Below are positions 27,790 to 37,067 of a DNA stretch of 64,000 nt, piece after piece (position 1 is the stretch's first letter; each line of letters begins with the position of its first letter). Location of the stretch: contig NZ_RQJO01000007.1 of the NCBI RefSeq assembly GCF_003858635.1, positions 559,941 to 623,940 on the forward strand, written 5' to 3'. The stretch comes from Larkinella rosea (GTDB lineage: Bacteria > Bacteroidota > Bacteroidia > Cytophagales > Spirosomataceae). Position numbers and translations under genes: made by a program. The notes under the pieces were generated by a model. It was not told where the DNA came from, ran no database searches, and saw only the letters and a program-made list of their open reading frames with translations.

Positions 27790-29868
27790 ATGAAAAAATA
27801 CCTCTTCTGTCTGATTGCTTTTGCGGGGTCGGTTGCTCAGGCACAAATGCGGGTAAATCTGACCGGTTTTCAGAAACAAAACGGCACCACCGTCGTCAGC
27901 CAGGGCCATAATCTGGTGGTGAACTGGCCGGCAACTGCGACGGAAAAAGGGAAGCTGGTGATTAATCTGGAAAAAGAAAAACCGCTTTTCAACAGCATTC
28001 AGCTCTCGCAGCAGGGGGCGTTCAAAGAGATCGCCAAAGCGCTCGACCCGGCGTTTGTGCTGACCGTAGGCAAACGGGATTTGATTTCCCAGAATGGCTG
28101 GAACATCTTTTTCGACAAGACGAACAAGCTGCCCCACAAGTCGTACGCCGTTGCGTTGGACAAACGGAGCGCGAGCGTCACGACCGTCGGAACCCGCACC
28201 GTCGTCCGGATTTCCGAAGTTCAGGCAGCTACGTTCAAGGGCGACATTGAAATTACAGTGTACAACGGTAGCCCGCTGTTCAACGTGGCCGCCGTAATGG
28301 CGACAGAGGTGGATTCGACGGCCATTTTGTACGACGCCGGTCTGGTTACGAAAGTGCCGGTCTGGAAAAATATCGCGTGGTCGGATACTGAAAATAAGTT
28401 ACAAAGTATTCCGGCCGATTTAAAAGAACCCAATAAGGCGCAGACGGTCAAATACCGCACCATCATCGGCGTCAGCAATCAGGGTAGCCTGGCGGTTTTT
28501 CCGGCGCCCCACCAGTATTTCTATCCGCTGGACGAAGCGTATAACCTGGATTTTACCTGGCACGGTTCGGGGTATCGCAGCCTCGTTCCGGATTTCGGGA
28601 TCGGGATTCGGCAGGATCTGATGGGCGACCGGCGCTGGGTTCCCTGGGTCAATGCTCCGCCGAAAACCCGCCAGCGGCTCAACTTCTTCTGTCTGTTAAG
28701 CACCGGCGACCCAGGCAAAACGCTGGACGAAGTCAAGAAATTTACGCACAACGACAAGTACCCGACGGTGGCCGGTTACAAAACCATGTCGAGCCATTTT
28801 CACAATGAGTTCACGATGAGCGTGGTACTGGCAAACAAACCGATTCCCGAAAAACCGGCATTCGTAGATGTGTTCAAAAACGCGGGGGTCGACATCGTGC
28901 ACCTGGCGGAATTCCACGGCCCCGGCCACCCCAAAGGTCCGGACAGCTTGCGACTGCGGGAATTGAAAGCCCTGTTTGAACAGTGTAAACGATTGTCTAC
29001 CAAAGACTTTTTGTTGTTACCGGGCGAGGAGCCCAACAACTTTTTCGGTGGTCACTGGCTGGAGTTTTTCCCCAAACCGGTCTACTGGATCATGGCCCGA
29101 AAAGCGGAAATGCCCTTTGTGACGCAAGACCCGACCTATGGAAAAGTGTACCGGATTGCCGACAAAAACGATATGCTGAAGTTGCTGCAGCTGGAAAACG
29201 GCCTGGCCTGGACGGCCCACGCCCGCACGAAAGGCTCGACCGGGTATCCGGATAAATACAAGGAAGAGGAGTTTTTTAAATCCGATCATTTCTTCGGGGC
29301 CGCCTGGAAAAACATTCCGGCCGATTTGTCGGAACCGCGCCTAAGCCGCCGGGTGCTGGATTTGATGGACGATATGGCGAATTGGGGCCACAAAAAACAC
29401 GTCATCGCCGAGTCGGATATTTTTACAATGGAACCGGAAAATGAAACCTACGCCCACCTCAACGTCAACTATTTGCAGTTGGATAAATTGCCGGATTTCA
29501 GTCAGGGCTGGCAGCCGATTCTGGATGCAATGAAGCAGGGTAAATTTTTCGTGACCACCGGCGAGGTGCTGTTCCCGGCGTTTTCAGTGAACGGAAAAGG
29601 TGCCGGTGAAACCATAAAACTGCCGGAAGACGGAAAAACCGCCATCGCGCTGGACGTGGACTGGACCTTCCCGCTGACGTTTGCCGAAATCGTTTCCGGC
29701 GACGGCAAAGCGGTTTTCCGCGAGCGAATCGACCTGACCAAAACGCTGCCGTTTGGCAAGCAGAAATTCACGTTCAACACCAACCTGAAAGGCAAAAAAT
29801 GGGTGCGCGTGGAAGTCTGGGATGCCGCTGTGAATGGCGCGTTTACGCAGCAGGTGTGGTTGGAGTGA
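27790..29868 (+). CDS. Secreted PHP-domain-like protein of unknown function
   Basis: The 692-residue protein has a signal peptide (cut after SVAQA). The N-terminal half is beta-rich and resembles a carbohydrate-active sandwich. From about residue 330 it contains spaced histidine and acidic motifs of a PHP-type metal site: SSHFHNEF, VHLAEFHGPGHP, LLPGEEPNNFFGGHW and AWTAHARTKGS. A C-terminal beta-sandwich (about 600-690) ends the protein. PHP domains hydrolyse phosphoesters or related bonds using a trinuclear metal centre. The substrate cannot be read from sequence. The GH78-like gene follows 117 bp downstream in the same direction, suggesting work on a shared glycan. Confidence 0.6.
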   Translation: MKKYLFCLIAFAGSVAQAQMRVNLTGFQKQNGTTVVSQGHNLVVNWPATATEKGKLVINLEKEKPLFNSIQLSQQGAFKEIAKALDPAFVLTVGKRDLISQNGWNIFFDKTNKLPHKSYAVALDKRSASVTTVGTRTVVRISEVQAATFKGDIEITVYNGSPLFNVAAVMATEVDSTAILYDAGLVTKVPVWKNIAWSDTENKLQSIPADLKEPNKAQTVKYRTIIGVSNQGSLAVFPAPHQYFYPLDEAYNLDFTWHGSGYRSLVPDFGIGIRQDLMGDRRWVPWVNAPPKTRQRLNFFCLLSTGDPGKTLDEVKKFTHNDKYPTVAGYKTMSSHFHNEFTMSVVLANKPIPEKPAFVDVFKNAGVDIVHLAEFHGPGHPKGPDSLRLRELKALFEQCKRLSTKDFLLLPGEEPNNFFGGHWLEFFPKPVYWIMARKAEMPFVTQDPTYGKVYRIADKNDMLKLLQLENGLAWTAHARTKGSTGYPDKYKEEEFFKSDHFFGAAWKNIPADLSEPRLSRRVLDLMDDMANWGHKKHVIAESDIFTMEPENETYAHLNVNYLQLDKLPDFSQGWQPILDAMKQGKFFVTTGEVLFPAFSVNGKGAGETIKLPEDGKTAIALDVDWTFPLTFAEIVSGDGKAVFRERIDLTKTLPFGKQKFTFNTNLKGKKWVRVEVWDAAVNGAFTQQVWLE

Positions 29869-29870
29869 AT

Positions 29871-29898
29871 GACCATTGACGATGGACCATTGACGATG
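29871..29898. repeat. Tandem 14-bp repeat
   Basis: GACCATTGACGATG occurs twice back to back, followed by GATGGTC/CCATCGTCCATG fragments in inverted orientation up to about 29933. It lies in the gap between the PHP-like and GH78-like genes and could form a hairpin terminator. Confidence 0.55.
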
Positions 29899-29985
29899 GT
29901 CGGCGATCGATGGTCAGCCGCCCATCGTCCATGTTTACCAATTATTTTTGTTCCTTAATTTGAAAAATGCCCTTAAGTAAGTACC

Positions 29986-31737
29986 ATGAAAAAAACGTAT
30001 ACCTTCCTTTTCCTTTTTTGCTTTATTCTGAAAGGGTTTTCGCAGGCCCAGCTTCCGCCCATTTTTGAAACCGCGCGCGCCCAGCAGGCGCAGTCGGAAG
30101 CCACGGTTCGGCGGTTTTTGTCGCCCGTTCGCATTTTGTGGCAAACCGGAACCATTCGCAATGCCGAACGACTGCTGAAAACCGGGAACGGTCAGGCCGA
30201 TCTGTCGGGGAAAGACCTGTGTTCGCTGAAAAGCGACGGGAATGGCAAACCGAGTCTGCTGCTCGATTTTGGGCGGGAATTGCACGGCGGTTTGCAGATC
30301 GTGACGGGGCAGTGGAAAGAAAGCAAACCGATTACGGTGCGCATCCGGTTCGGCGAATCGGCCAGTGAAGCCATGTCGACCATCGAACCAAAACAGAACG
30401 CGACCAACGACCACGCCATTCGGGATCTGACGGTGCAGGTACCGTGGCTGGGCAAACTCGAAATCGGGAATACCGGTTTTCGTTTCGTACGCATCGATCT
30501 CGTGGATGGCGATACGGAACTGTTATTGAAAGAGTTACGCGCGATTTTTGTTTTTCGGGATATTCCGTACCTTGGCTCGTTTCACTCCAGCGACGACCTA
30601 CTGAACAAAATCTGGGCGACCGGAGCCTACACCGTGCACCTCAACATGCAGGACTACCTCTGGGACGGCATCAAGCGCGACCGGCTGGTGTGGGTAGGGG
30701 ATATGCACCCCGAAGTCGCGACCATCAATGCGGTTTTTGGGTACAACGAAGTGGTGCCGAAAAGCCTGGATCTGGCGCGCGACATCACGCCCTTGCCCGG
30801 TTGGATGAACGGCATCAGTACGTATTCGATGTGGTGGATTCTGATTCAGAAAGACTGGTATCAGCACAATGGGAAGCTCGATTACCTGAAACAGCAGCAG
30901 CCGTATCTGGTGAAACTGGTGGATCTGCTGGTTCAGAAAATTGACGATAAAAATAGCGAAAAACTGGACGGAACGCGGTTTCTGGATTGGCCGTCGAGCG
31001 AAAATCCGAAGGGGATTCACGCCGGTTTGCAGGCGATGATGGTGCTTTCGCTGAATGCCGCCGGGGAGTTGAGCCGCATGTTGAACGATCCGGCAACGGC
31101 CAAAAAATGCACGGACGCCGTTGCCCGGCTGAAGCAATACGTTCCTGACCCGAACAACTCCAAGCAGGGCGCAGCATTGCTTGCGCTATCGGGTCTGGTG
31201 CCCGCCGAAAAAGCCAACAGAGAAGTGCTGGCCGTTAACGGTGCCCACAACTTTTCGACCTTTTACGGTTATTACATGCTGCAGGCGCAGGCCCAGGCCG
31301 GAGAATACAAAACCGCTCTGGCTAACATCCGCGAGTTCTGGGGCGGCATGCTCAAGCTGGGTGCTACCACGTTCTGGGAGGACTTTAACCTGGATTGGGT
31401 GAAGAATTCGGGTCGTATCGATGAGCTGGTGAAGGAAGGGCAGAAAGACATCCACGGCGATTGCGGGGCCTACTGTTACGTCGGTTTCCGGCACAGTCTG
31501 GCACACGGCTGGGCGTCCGGCCCGACACCCTGGCTGACGGAACACGTGCTGGGCATCAAGGTGGTGGAGCCTGGTTGCAAAGCCATCAAAATTGAGCCGC
31601 ATCTCGAAGATTTGACGTTTGCCGAAGGCACCTTTCCGACGCCGTACGGAATCGTCAAAGTGAAACACACCAAACTGGCCAGCGGTAAAATTCAGTCGGA
31701 GGTGTCGGGGCCGAAGGAGGTTCGGATTATTCGCTGA
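29986..31737 (+). CDS. GH78-like alpha-L-rhamnosidase family protein
   Basis: A signal peptide (MKKTYTFLFLFCFILKGFSQ) leads into a beta-sandwich with LLLDFGRELHGGLQIV. An (alpha/alpha)6 barrel follows in which YLWDGIKRDRLVWVGDMHPE (about 222-241) matches the catalytic-acid region of GH78. HSLAHGWASGPTPWLTEHVLG (about 505-525) is the usual late motif, and a C-terminal beta domain ends the protein. At 583 residues it is shorter than many GH78 enzymes, lacking extra N-terminal modules. It should cleave L-rhamnose or a related terminal sugar in the periplasm. The PHP-like gene lies directly upstream. Confidence 0.82.
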   Translation: MKKTYTFLFLFCFILKGFSQAQLPPIFETARAQQAQSEATVRRFLSPVRILWQTGTIRNAERLLKTGNGQADLSGKDLCSLKSDGNGKPSLLLDFGRELHGGLQIVTGQWKESKPITVRIRFGESASEAMSTIEPKQNATNDHAIRDLTVQVPWLGKLEIGNTGFRFVRIDLVDGDTELLLKELRAIFVFRDIPYLGSFHSSDDLLNKIWATGAYTVHLNMQDYLWDGIKRDRLVWVGDMHPEVATINAVFGYNEVVPKSLDLARDITPLPGWMNGISTYSMWWILIQKDWYQHNGKLDYLKQQQPYLVKLVDLLVQKIDDKNSEKLDGTRFLDWPSSENPKGIHAGLQAMMVLSLNAAGELSRMLNDPATAKKCTDAVARLKQYVPDPNNSKQGAALLALSGLVPAEKANREVLAVNGAHNFSTFYGYYMLQAQAQAGEYKTALANIREFWGGMLKLGATTFWEDFNLDWVKNSGRIDELVKEGQKDIHGDCGAYCYVGFRHSLAHGWASGPTPWLTEHVLGIKVVEPGCKAIKIEPHLEDLTFAEGTFPTPYGIVKVKHTKLASGKIQSEVSGPKEVRIIR

Positions 31738-31793
31738 GGGGAAATTTGACAGAATCGTTCCTTTCTGCCATTTAAAGTAGGTTCTAACCGTGA

Positions 31794-31919
31794 TTAGCCG
31801 CGTAGCGACAGAATGTTTGTAGCCCATAGTCAATGCATCCCACAATTTAGATCGCTACGCGACCATTGTAAAATAAATAGACTTTATTTTCTACAAACAT
31901 TCTGTCGCCACGCGGCTAA
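31794..31919. repeat. Long inverted repeat with 29-bp arms between convergent genes
   Basis: The arm at 31794-31822 (starts TTAGCCGCGTAGCGACAGAA) pairs with 31891-31919 with a single mismatch over 29 bases. The 68-nt loop contains a further CGCTACGCG. It lies between the GH78-like gene and the leftward lipoprotein gene, so it could terminate both transcripts. Confidence 0.75.
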
Positions 31920-31938
31920 AAAGATTCTTTGCAAGATA

Positions 31939-32778
31939 TCAATCGCAGTCCGCCAGCATAAACGTATTCACGCGTTTGTTGCTTCCTTCTTCAATCGTCT
32001 GGGAGGTGACAATATTATGCTTGTTTTTAACGAGGTTGGTGATCTGATACGATTTGGCTAAAACCGGTTTGCCGGTTTTGTCGAAGGAATAGGAGTCGTA
32101 TTTTTTTAGATTGTACGTCCGCCAGGGAATCAGGTTGAAGAAGTCGAAAACAAGCCCCCGGTTAGCCAGAAGCGATTCGGCACTTTGGCTGGTTTTATCG
32201 ACGGAAATGTTATCATAATCCAGTTTTACGCCGTCGTCCAAGTAATAATACTTGAAATTTTCGTCGGCATCGTACGTATACGTTTTTTCAAACGAAGTCT
32301 GACTCCGATCGGCTGGTTCACAAAGTAGTCGGGTGATTCGTCCCGCGGCATCGTACGTGAGCGAGGTGGTAAAATAGACTTCCTCGCCAACCATATCCCG
32401 AACCTGAGTCAGTTTGCCGTTCGTCCAGCGGCATTCCATTCTGTTCCCGATTGACCATTTGCTTATCTCGTCAGGGGATTTCCCGTCAATTGTAATTTTT
32501 GCTCCCGTAATCTGCTGGTTGCTATTGTACTCGGGCTGATAGATAATAGTGTGTTTTCCAGTGGATTCTGTAAAGTTGATCGTCCATTTACTGACAAACC
32601 CGGCCGCGTTGTATTCGTATAGCTGCCTGGTGCCGTTGCCCCGGTCGACTTCCGTTAGTTTGCAACTCGTAGCCGGATCGGGCGGGCCAATTTCGGTTTT
32701 TTTGCAGTTGGTAACGCTCAGTGCCGCAAGGCCGATCAGCAGGCTGGCGACTGCTTTTTTTAGGGAATACATTCGCAT
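31939..32778 (-). CDS. Hypothetical lipoprotein with YD/RHS-like repeats
   Basis: The start is at 32778 (MRMYSLKKAVASLL) or 32772. The longer in-frame ATG at 32808 overlaps a TAGGTTTG -7 box (32806-32813, reverse strand) and is excluded. A lipobox LSVTNC gives an acylated Cys near residue 25. The mature protein shows repeated short beta-hairpins of the kind Y-D/N-A-A-G (YEYNAAGFVSKW, LTYDAAGRITRL, YTYDADENFKYY, YSFDKTGKPV), similar to YD repeats and to DUF4595-type lipoproteins. The function is unknown. It is probably outer-membrane associated. Confidence 0.75.
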   Translation of the reverse strand: MRMYSLKKAVASLLIGLAALSVTNCKKTEIGPPDPATSCKLTEVDRGNGTRQLYEYNAAGFVSKWTINFTESTGKHTIIYQPEYNSNQQITGAKITIDGKSPDEISKWSIGNRMECRWTNGKLTQVRDMVGEEVYFTTSLTYDAAGRITRLLCEPADRSQTSFEKTYTYDADENFKYYYLDDGVKLDYDNISVDKTSQSAESLLANRGLVFDFFNLIPWRTYNLKKYDSYSFDKTGKPVLAKSYQITNLVKNKHNIVTSQTIEEGSNKRVNTFMLADCD

Positions 32779-32890
32779 GGATGGTGTGAGTTGTGTTGGT
32801 GAACACAAACCTACATCCCGTCATGTGAACCCGTCGAACCCGTTTATGCGAACGGCCAAAACCGTTATTTGAATGAGCTGATCGCTGATG

Positions 32891-35128
32891 TCACACCAGC
32901 TTATCCACTGTGATTGGCAATTGCCGAACCCGCTTTCCCGTCGCGTGAAAAACCGCGTTGGCCACCGCAGCCGCCACCCCAACAATGGCGATTTCGCCCA
33001 GCCCTTTGGAGCCAATCGGGTTCACGTACACATCCGGCTGGTCGACGTAATACACTTCAATTTGTGGAATGTCGGCGTGAACGGGGATGTGGTAACCGGC
33101 AAAATCGGTATTGATATATCGCCCAAACCGGTGATCCATCACGGATTCTTCCATCAATGCCATGCCGATTCCGCCCACAATGCCGCCGATGGACTGGCTG
33201 CGGGCGGTTTTGTAATTGATGATTTTGCCAACGTCCGCACAGGTCACTACCCGCGAAACGCGCACCTCATCCGTCAGCGGATTCACCTGTACCTCCACGA
33301 AATGACAGCCAAACGAATACATGGAGTACTGGTCGCGCTCCGGCCCCGGTTTTGATTCTTCCGTAACCTCCACCTGCGGAAGCTGGTGGTATTTTAAAAT
33401 ATCCGCGTAAGAAATACTCGCTGAAGGATTCGCTGTCGGAAAAATCCGACCGGTTTTTGCGGTGATGTCTTCAAAACGGCTATTGGCCAGTGGCGAATTG
33501 GGCATTGCAGCTGCCAGCGTCAGCAGCTTTTTCTTCAGGGCTTCACAGGCTACGTGAACGGCGGAACCGACGCTCGTGATGGTCGCCGAACCATTCTGGC
33601 CGGGTGCGTCGGGCAAGCTGGAATCGCCCAGGTCAAACCGGATTTTGTTCGGACTCACGCCCAGCATTTTCGCGGCAATCTGCGTCATGGCCGTACCAGT
33701 CCCGGGCCCAATGTCCATCGTGGCACTCTGCATCACTACCGAACCGTCGGTCCGCATCACGGCTTTTGCTTTGGAAGGATGGCGGTGAAAACCGTACAGA
33801 CTCGACGCCATACCGTAACCCACCAACAGGCCATTGGCTTGCATCGAACGCGGTTCGGATGTCCGTTTATCCCAGCCGAATCGTTCGGCACCGGTGCGGT
33901 AGCATTCCTTCAGCGTTTTGGCCGACCACGGCAAATTTCGCTCGGGATCGGTGTCGGCATGGTTCCGGATCCGGAACTCCAGCGGGTCGATTTTAAGTTC
34001 GTGGGCCATTTCGTCGAGGGCCGACTCCAGGGCAAACATGCCCGTCGCATCGCCGGGGCCGCGCATCCAGGTCGGCGTGTTGACATCCAGGTTGAGCAGG
34101 CGGTAACGGGTCGACACATTGGGGCAGGCATACATTGCCCGCGTCGCCAGAATTGTGCGTTCCAGGTGTTCTTCGTAGGTGGACGTCTGACCGATTCCTT
34201 CGTGTGTAATGGCTGTTAACTTACCGTCGCTGGAAGCGCCAATTGCTATTTTTTGTACCGTAAAGGGGCGGGACCCAACCGACATTTGCATCAATTCACG
34301 GCCTAGAACCAATTTCACGGGCCGTTTTACTTTTTTTGCCGCCAGAACAGCAGCAATGGTGTGTGGCCAAACCCGGATGCCCGATCCGAAGGCCCCGCCA
34401 ATAAACGGTGAATTGACCTGCACATTTTCGCGCGGTAGCTTAAACGCCGATGCCAGGTTTCCTTGTGCCGATTTAACCCCCTGATTTTTATCGTAAATCG
34501 TCAGTTTGTCGTCGGTTTCCCAAACCGCAATGATCGCGTGGGGCTCCAATGGCTGGTGATGCTGCGTCGGAAAAACGTAGGTGGATTCGAGTTTAACGTC
34601 AGCGGTTTTGATCGCGTCGGGATTGCCCCGGTCATAGTCCTGAAAAGGCGACGTTTTGTTGCGCTGAACACTCAGCGCAACGGCGGCTTTCGATACGTTC
34701 GCTTCGAAATCCGTTTGGTGTTTCTCTGTCTGGTAATTGACCTGGGCCAGCGAAGCAGCATGCCGGGCCTGCTCCAGCGTTTGGGCAACCACCACCGCAA
34801 CGGGCTGGCCGCTGAAATAAACGAAATCGTCGTAAAACACCCGAAGAGCCGTTCCGATGGGCGCCCGTTCGGCCGGTTGTTTGACGGGCGGGTAGCCTGG
34901 GACGCCGGGAGAGTTCAAATGACTGATGACGGCAAGCACACCCGGCACCGACTCGGCTAATTTAAAATCCAACCCGGTAATTCGACCTTTGGCAATCGTG
35001 CTCGTGACCAAAACCGCATGCGCCAGATTCTCCAACGGATATTCCGCCGAATAGGTAGCGGTTCCCGTCACTTTCAGTCGGCCATCGACGCGATCTAAGG
35101 AGGGCTCGGGTAATTTGGCGTTGAACAT
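32891..35128 (-). CDS. paoC: Aldehyde oxidoreductase, molybdenum-cofactor subunit (PaoC-like)
   Basis: The 745-residue large subunit of a xanthine-oxidase-family enzyme shows the Moco-binding segments GGAFGSGIRVWPHT, the substrate-pocket region around TWMRGPGDATGMFALESALDE and QSATMDIGPGTGTAMTQIAA. The catalytic Glu is in SKGLGEIAIVG near the C-terminus. Size and order match the periplasmic YagR/PaoC group, which oxidises aldehydes, often aromatic, to acids. The subunit has no signal of its own; such subunits are exported together with the Tat-signal-bearing FeS partner. The FAD gene lies 77 bp upstream. Confidence 0.88.
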   Translation of the reverse strand: MFNAKLPEPSLDRVDGRLKVTGTATYSAEYPLENLAHAVLVTSTIAKGRITGLDFKLAESVPGVLAVISHLNSPGVPGYPPVKQPAERAPIGTALRVFYDDFVYFSGQPVAVVVAQTLEQARHAASLAQVNYQTEKHQTDFEANVSKAAVALSVQRNKTSPFQDYDRGNPDAIKTADVKLESTYVFPTQHHQPLEPHAIIAVWETDDKLTIYDKNQGVKSAQGNLASAFKLPRENVQVNSPFIGGAFGSGIRVWPHTIAAVLAAKKVKRPVKLVLGRELMQMSVGSRPFTVQKIAIGASSDGKLTAITHEGIGQTSTYEEHLERTILATRAMYACPNVSTRYRLLNLDVNTPTWMRGPGDATGMFALESALDEMAHELKIDPLEFRIRNHADTDPERNLPWSAKTLKECYRTGAERFGWDKRTSEPRSMQANGLLVGYGMASSLYGFHRHPSKAKAVMRTDGSVVMQSATMDIGPGTGTAMTQIAAKMLGVSPNKIRFDLGDSSLPDAPGQNGSATITSVGSAVHVACEALKKKLLTLAAAMPNSPLANSRFEDITAKTGRIFPTANPSASISYADILKYHQLPQVEVTEESKPGPERDQYSMYSFGCHFVEVQVNPLTDEVRVSRVVTCADVGKIINYKTARSQSIGGIVGGIGMALMEESVMDHRFGRYINTDFAGYHIPVHADIPQIEVYYVDQPDVYVNPIGSKGLGEIAIVGVAAAVANAVFHATGKRVRQLPITVDKLV

Positions 35129-35205
35129 GAAAGTTAGATTTACGGTTTAAATGTTCTTGGTTGTAATGGTCTTGAATTCAATCTGTTATCAGCGATTTTC
35201 TGACT

Positions 35206-36204
35206 TTAAACCAGAGCTGCCGCAGATTTTAGGGCCTGAACGATGGCGTTTGGGACTAATTTCAACTTATAAGCATTGTGTGCAAACGCTTTCGCGCTTG
35301 GCATGGCCAGTTCGGCGGCTTTCTGAAAGGTGGTTTCGGAAACCGGCTGGCCAACCAGCGCTTTTTCGGCTTCGAACAACCGCCAGGGTTTATGAGCAAC
35401 CCCACCCAGGGCGAGTCGCGCGGCTTTGATGCGGTTATTTTCGAGGTCGAGGGCGGCCGCCACGGAAACCAGGGCAAAGGCGTACGACGCCCGGTCACGG
35501 ATCTTCAAATAATGGACGTGTTTCGTGAAAACCGCATCCGGTATTTCAACTGCAAGAATCAACTCGTCTTTTTCGAGGTTCGCATCCAGGTCGGGGCTGT
35601 TGCCTGGCAGCCGATGAAAGTCACCAAATGCAATCCGACGTTCCCCTTTCGTACCGACGACCAAAACCGTTGCATCCAACGCCGATAGCGCGACGCAAAA
35701 ATCACTCGGATGAACGGCAATACAGCTTTGAGCCGGGTCGTTTTCGCTAAGGCCAAAAATGGCGTGCGTGCGGTTGATGCCTTCCAGTGCCCCGCAACCC
35801 GTTCCCGGTTTTCGCTTGTTACACGGGAAAACCGGGTCATAAAAATAGGGGCAGCGCGTTCGCTGGAGAATGTTGCCGCCAACGGTCGCCATATTGCGCA
35901 GTTGACCCGATGCGCCCGCGTTCAGGGCCTGAGCCAGCAACGGGTGGTTTTCGAGAACCAACCTGTGCTGAGCGACTTCGCTGTTAAGCGCCAGGGCACC
36001 GATGCGGAGAAAACCGGTTTTTTTCTCAATCTTTTTGAGCGGTAACCCATTAATATCGACCAGTTTTTCGGGACTGACGATGCCACGCTTCATCAAATCG
36101 ATGAGGTTGGTGCCACCCGCTATATAGCGGGCGTTGGGGTTGGAAGCCACGGCTTCGATGGCGTCCTTCAACCGGGTGGGGCGGATATACTGGAACGGTT
36201 TCAT
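35206..36204 (-). CDS. paoB: Aldehyde oxidoreductase, FAD subunit with extra FeS cluster (PaoB-like)
   Basis: The 332-residue medium subunit has the FAD-binding motif ARYIAGGTNLIDLMKRG and NMATVGGNILQRTRCPYF. The insertion CPYFYDPVFPCNKRKPGTGC carries the cysteines of the additional [4Fe-4S] cluster that distinguishes PaoB from ordinary xanthine dehydrogenase FAD subunits. The CO_deh_flav_C domain follows. The start overlaps the stop of the [2Fe-2S] subunit by four bases. The 77-bp gap to the Moco gene shows no terminator. Confidence 0.9.
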   Translation of the reverse strand: MKPFQYIRPTRLKDAIEAVASNPNARYIAGGTNLIDLMKRGIVSPEKLVDINGLPLKKIEKKTGFLRIGALALNSEVAQHRLVLENHPLLAQALNAGASGQLRNMATVGGNILQRTRCPYFYDPVFPCNKRKPGTGCGALEGINRTHAIFGLSENDPAQSCIAVHPSDFCVALSALDATVLVVGTKGERRIAFGDFHRLPGNSPDLDANLEKDELILAVEIPDAVFTKHVHYLKIRDRASYAFALVSVAAALDLENNRIKAARLALGGVAHKPWRLFEAEKALVGQPVSETTFQKAAELAMPSAKAFAHNAYKLKLVPNAIVQALKSAAALV

Positions 36205-36836
36205 ACAGGATCACCACCGGTTTTGACGTCCAGAATGGCTTTCACGATGTTTGGATAAGCCCCACACCGGCACAGGTTGCCGCTCATGTATTCCTGAATT
36301 TCCGCTTCGGAACTGGCATGTCCTTCGCGGATGCACGAAACCGCCGACATTAGCTGGCCGGGGGTGCAATACCCGCATTGAAAACCGTCGTGTTTGATGA
36401 AGGCTTCCTGCAGGGGATGCAGTTGAGTGCCGTTCGAAAGCCCTTCCACCGTGGTGATTTTTCTACCCTGTTGCATGACCGCAAAACTTAGGCAGGACAA
36501 CGTCCGCTGCCCGTCGATGTGAACGGTGCAGGCACCACACTGGCCAAAATCGCAGCCTTTTTTAGTGCCCGTGAGGCCGAGTTGTTCGCGGAGTAAATCA
36601 AGAAGTGTGCTCCGGGGATCAATGGAAAGCCGCCGTTGGGTACCGTTGATGGTGAGCGCTATTTTTACTTTGTCCGCCGGATCGATGGGCGTATCCAATT
36701 CCGCAGCTTGTAGAAAGGAGACGGGCGCAAAAGTTAATCCGGCAATGGCCAGCGATTGCTTCAGAAAAAAACGACGGTCTTCCTGGTGATCGTCGCCCGG
36801 GCGAGAGACTCCGTCTGGAAATTCGTCCATCCTCAA
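36201..36836 (-). CDS. paoA: Aldehyde oxidoreductase, Tat-exported 2Fe-2S subunit (PaoA-like)
   Basis: The 211-residue small subunit begins with a twin-arginine signal ([17 protein letters not shown], about 20-36). The plant-type ferredoxin cluster [18 protein letters not shown] follows, then the helical second cluster domain QCGYCTPGQ and [10 protein letters not shown]. The Tat signal implies export of the assembled, cofactor-loaded complex to the periplasm. It is the first gene of the paoABC-like operon. A TACCTTTG -7 box lies at 36866-36873 on the reverse strand. Cofactor-maturation genes such as paoD are not adjacent. Confidence 0.9.
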   Translation of the reverse strand: MRMDEFPDGVSRPGDDHQEDRRFFLKQSLAIAGLTFAPVSFLQAAELDTPIDPADKVKIALTINGTQRRLSIDPRSTLLDLLREQLGLTGTKKGCDFGQCGACTVHIDGQRTLSCLSFAVMQQGRKITTVEGLSNGTQLHPLQEAFIKHDGFQCGYCTPGQLMSAVSCIREGHASSEAEIQEYMSGNLCRCGAYPNIVKAILDVKTGGDPV

Positions 36837-36894
36837 TTTCAGGTTTAGGAAAAAGTGTGATTAACCAAAGGTAGCAACAAACTTGATGGGAACA

Positions 36895-36962
36895 CGGATT
36901 GAACGGATGAAAAGGATCAGAACGGATTTTAACGTACGAATCCGTTGCATCCGTTCAATCCG
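36895..36962. repeat. Inverted repeat, CGGATTGAACGGATG family
   Basis: CGGATTGAACGGATG at 36895-36909 and AACGGATT at about 36921-36928 pair with 36939-36962 as an interrupted stem. It lies between the divergent paoA-like and lacI-like genes and may insulate the two promoters. Confidence 0.6.
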
Positions 36963-37013
36963 CATTTCGATCCAAATTCAAATAATAAAACTAAATAAAA
37001 AAAATATACCATT

Positions 37014-37047
37014 TTGTTTTTTGTTTAATCGATTAAACATACATTTG
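37014..37047 (+). promoter_or_regulatory. lacI-type promoter with 18-bp palindromic operator
   Basis: TGTTTAATCGATTAAACA (37022-37039) is a perfect palindrome of the LacI/CcpA operator type with a central CG. The -7 box TACATTTG (37040-37047) follows immediately, and a TTG at 37014-37016 (spacer 23) or 37021-37023 (spacer 16) supplies -33. The operator fills the spacer, predicting autorepression. Confidence 0.72.
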
Positions 37048-37067
37048 AAACACCCGTAACTGCACGC

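Noticed and set aside
36837-37067. Possible horizontal insertion between paoA-like and lacI-like genes
   Set aside because: No target duplication or transposase is present. The inverted repeat resembles the other dispersed intergenic palindromes.
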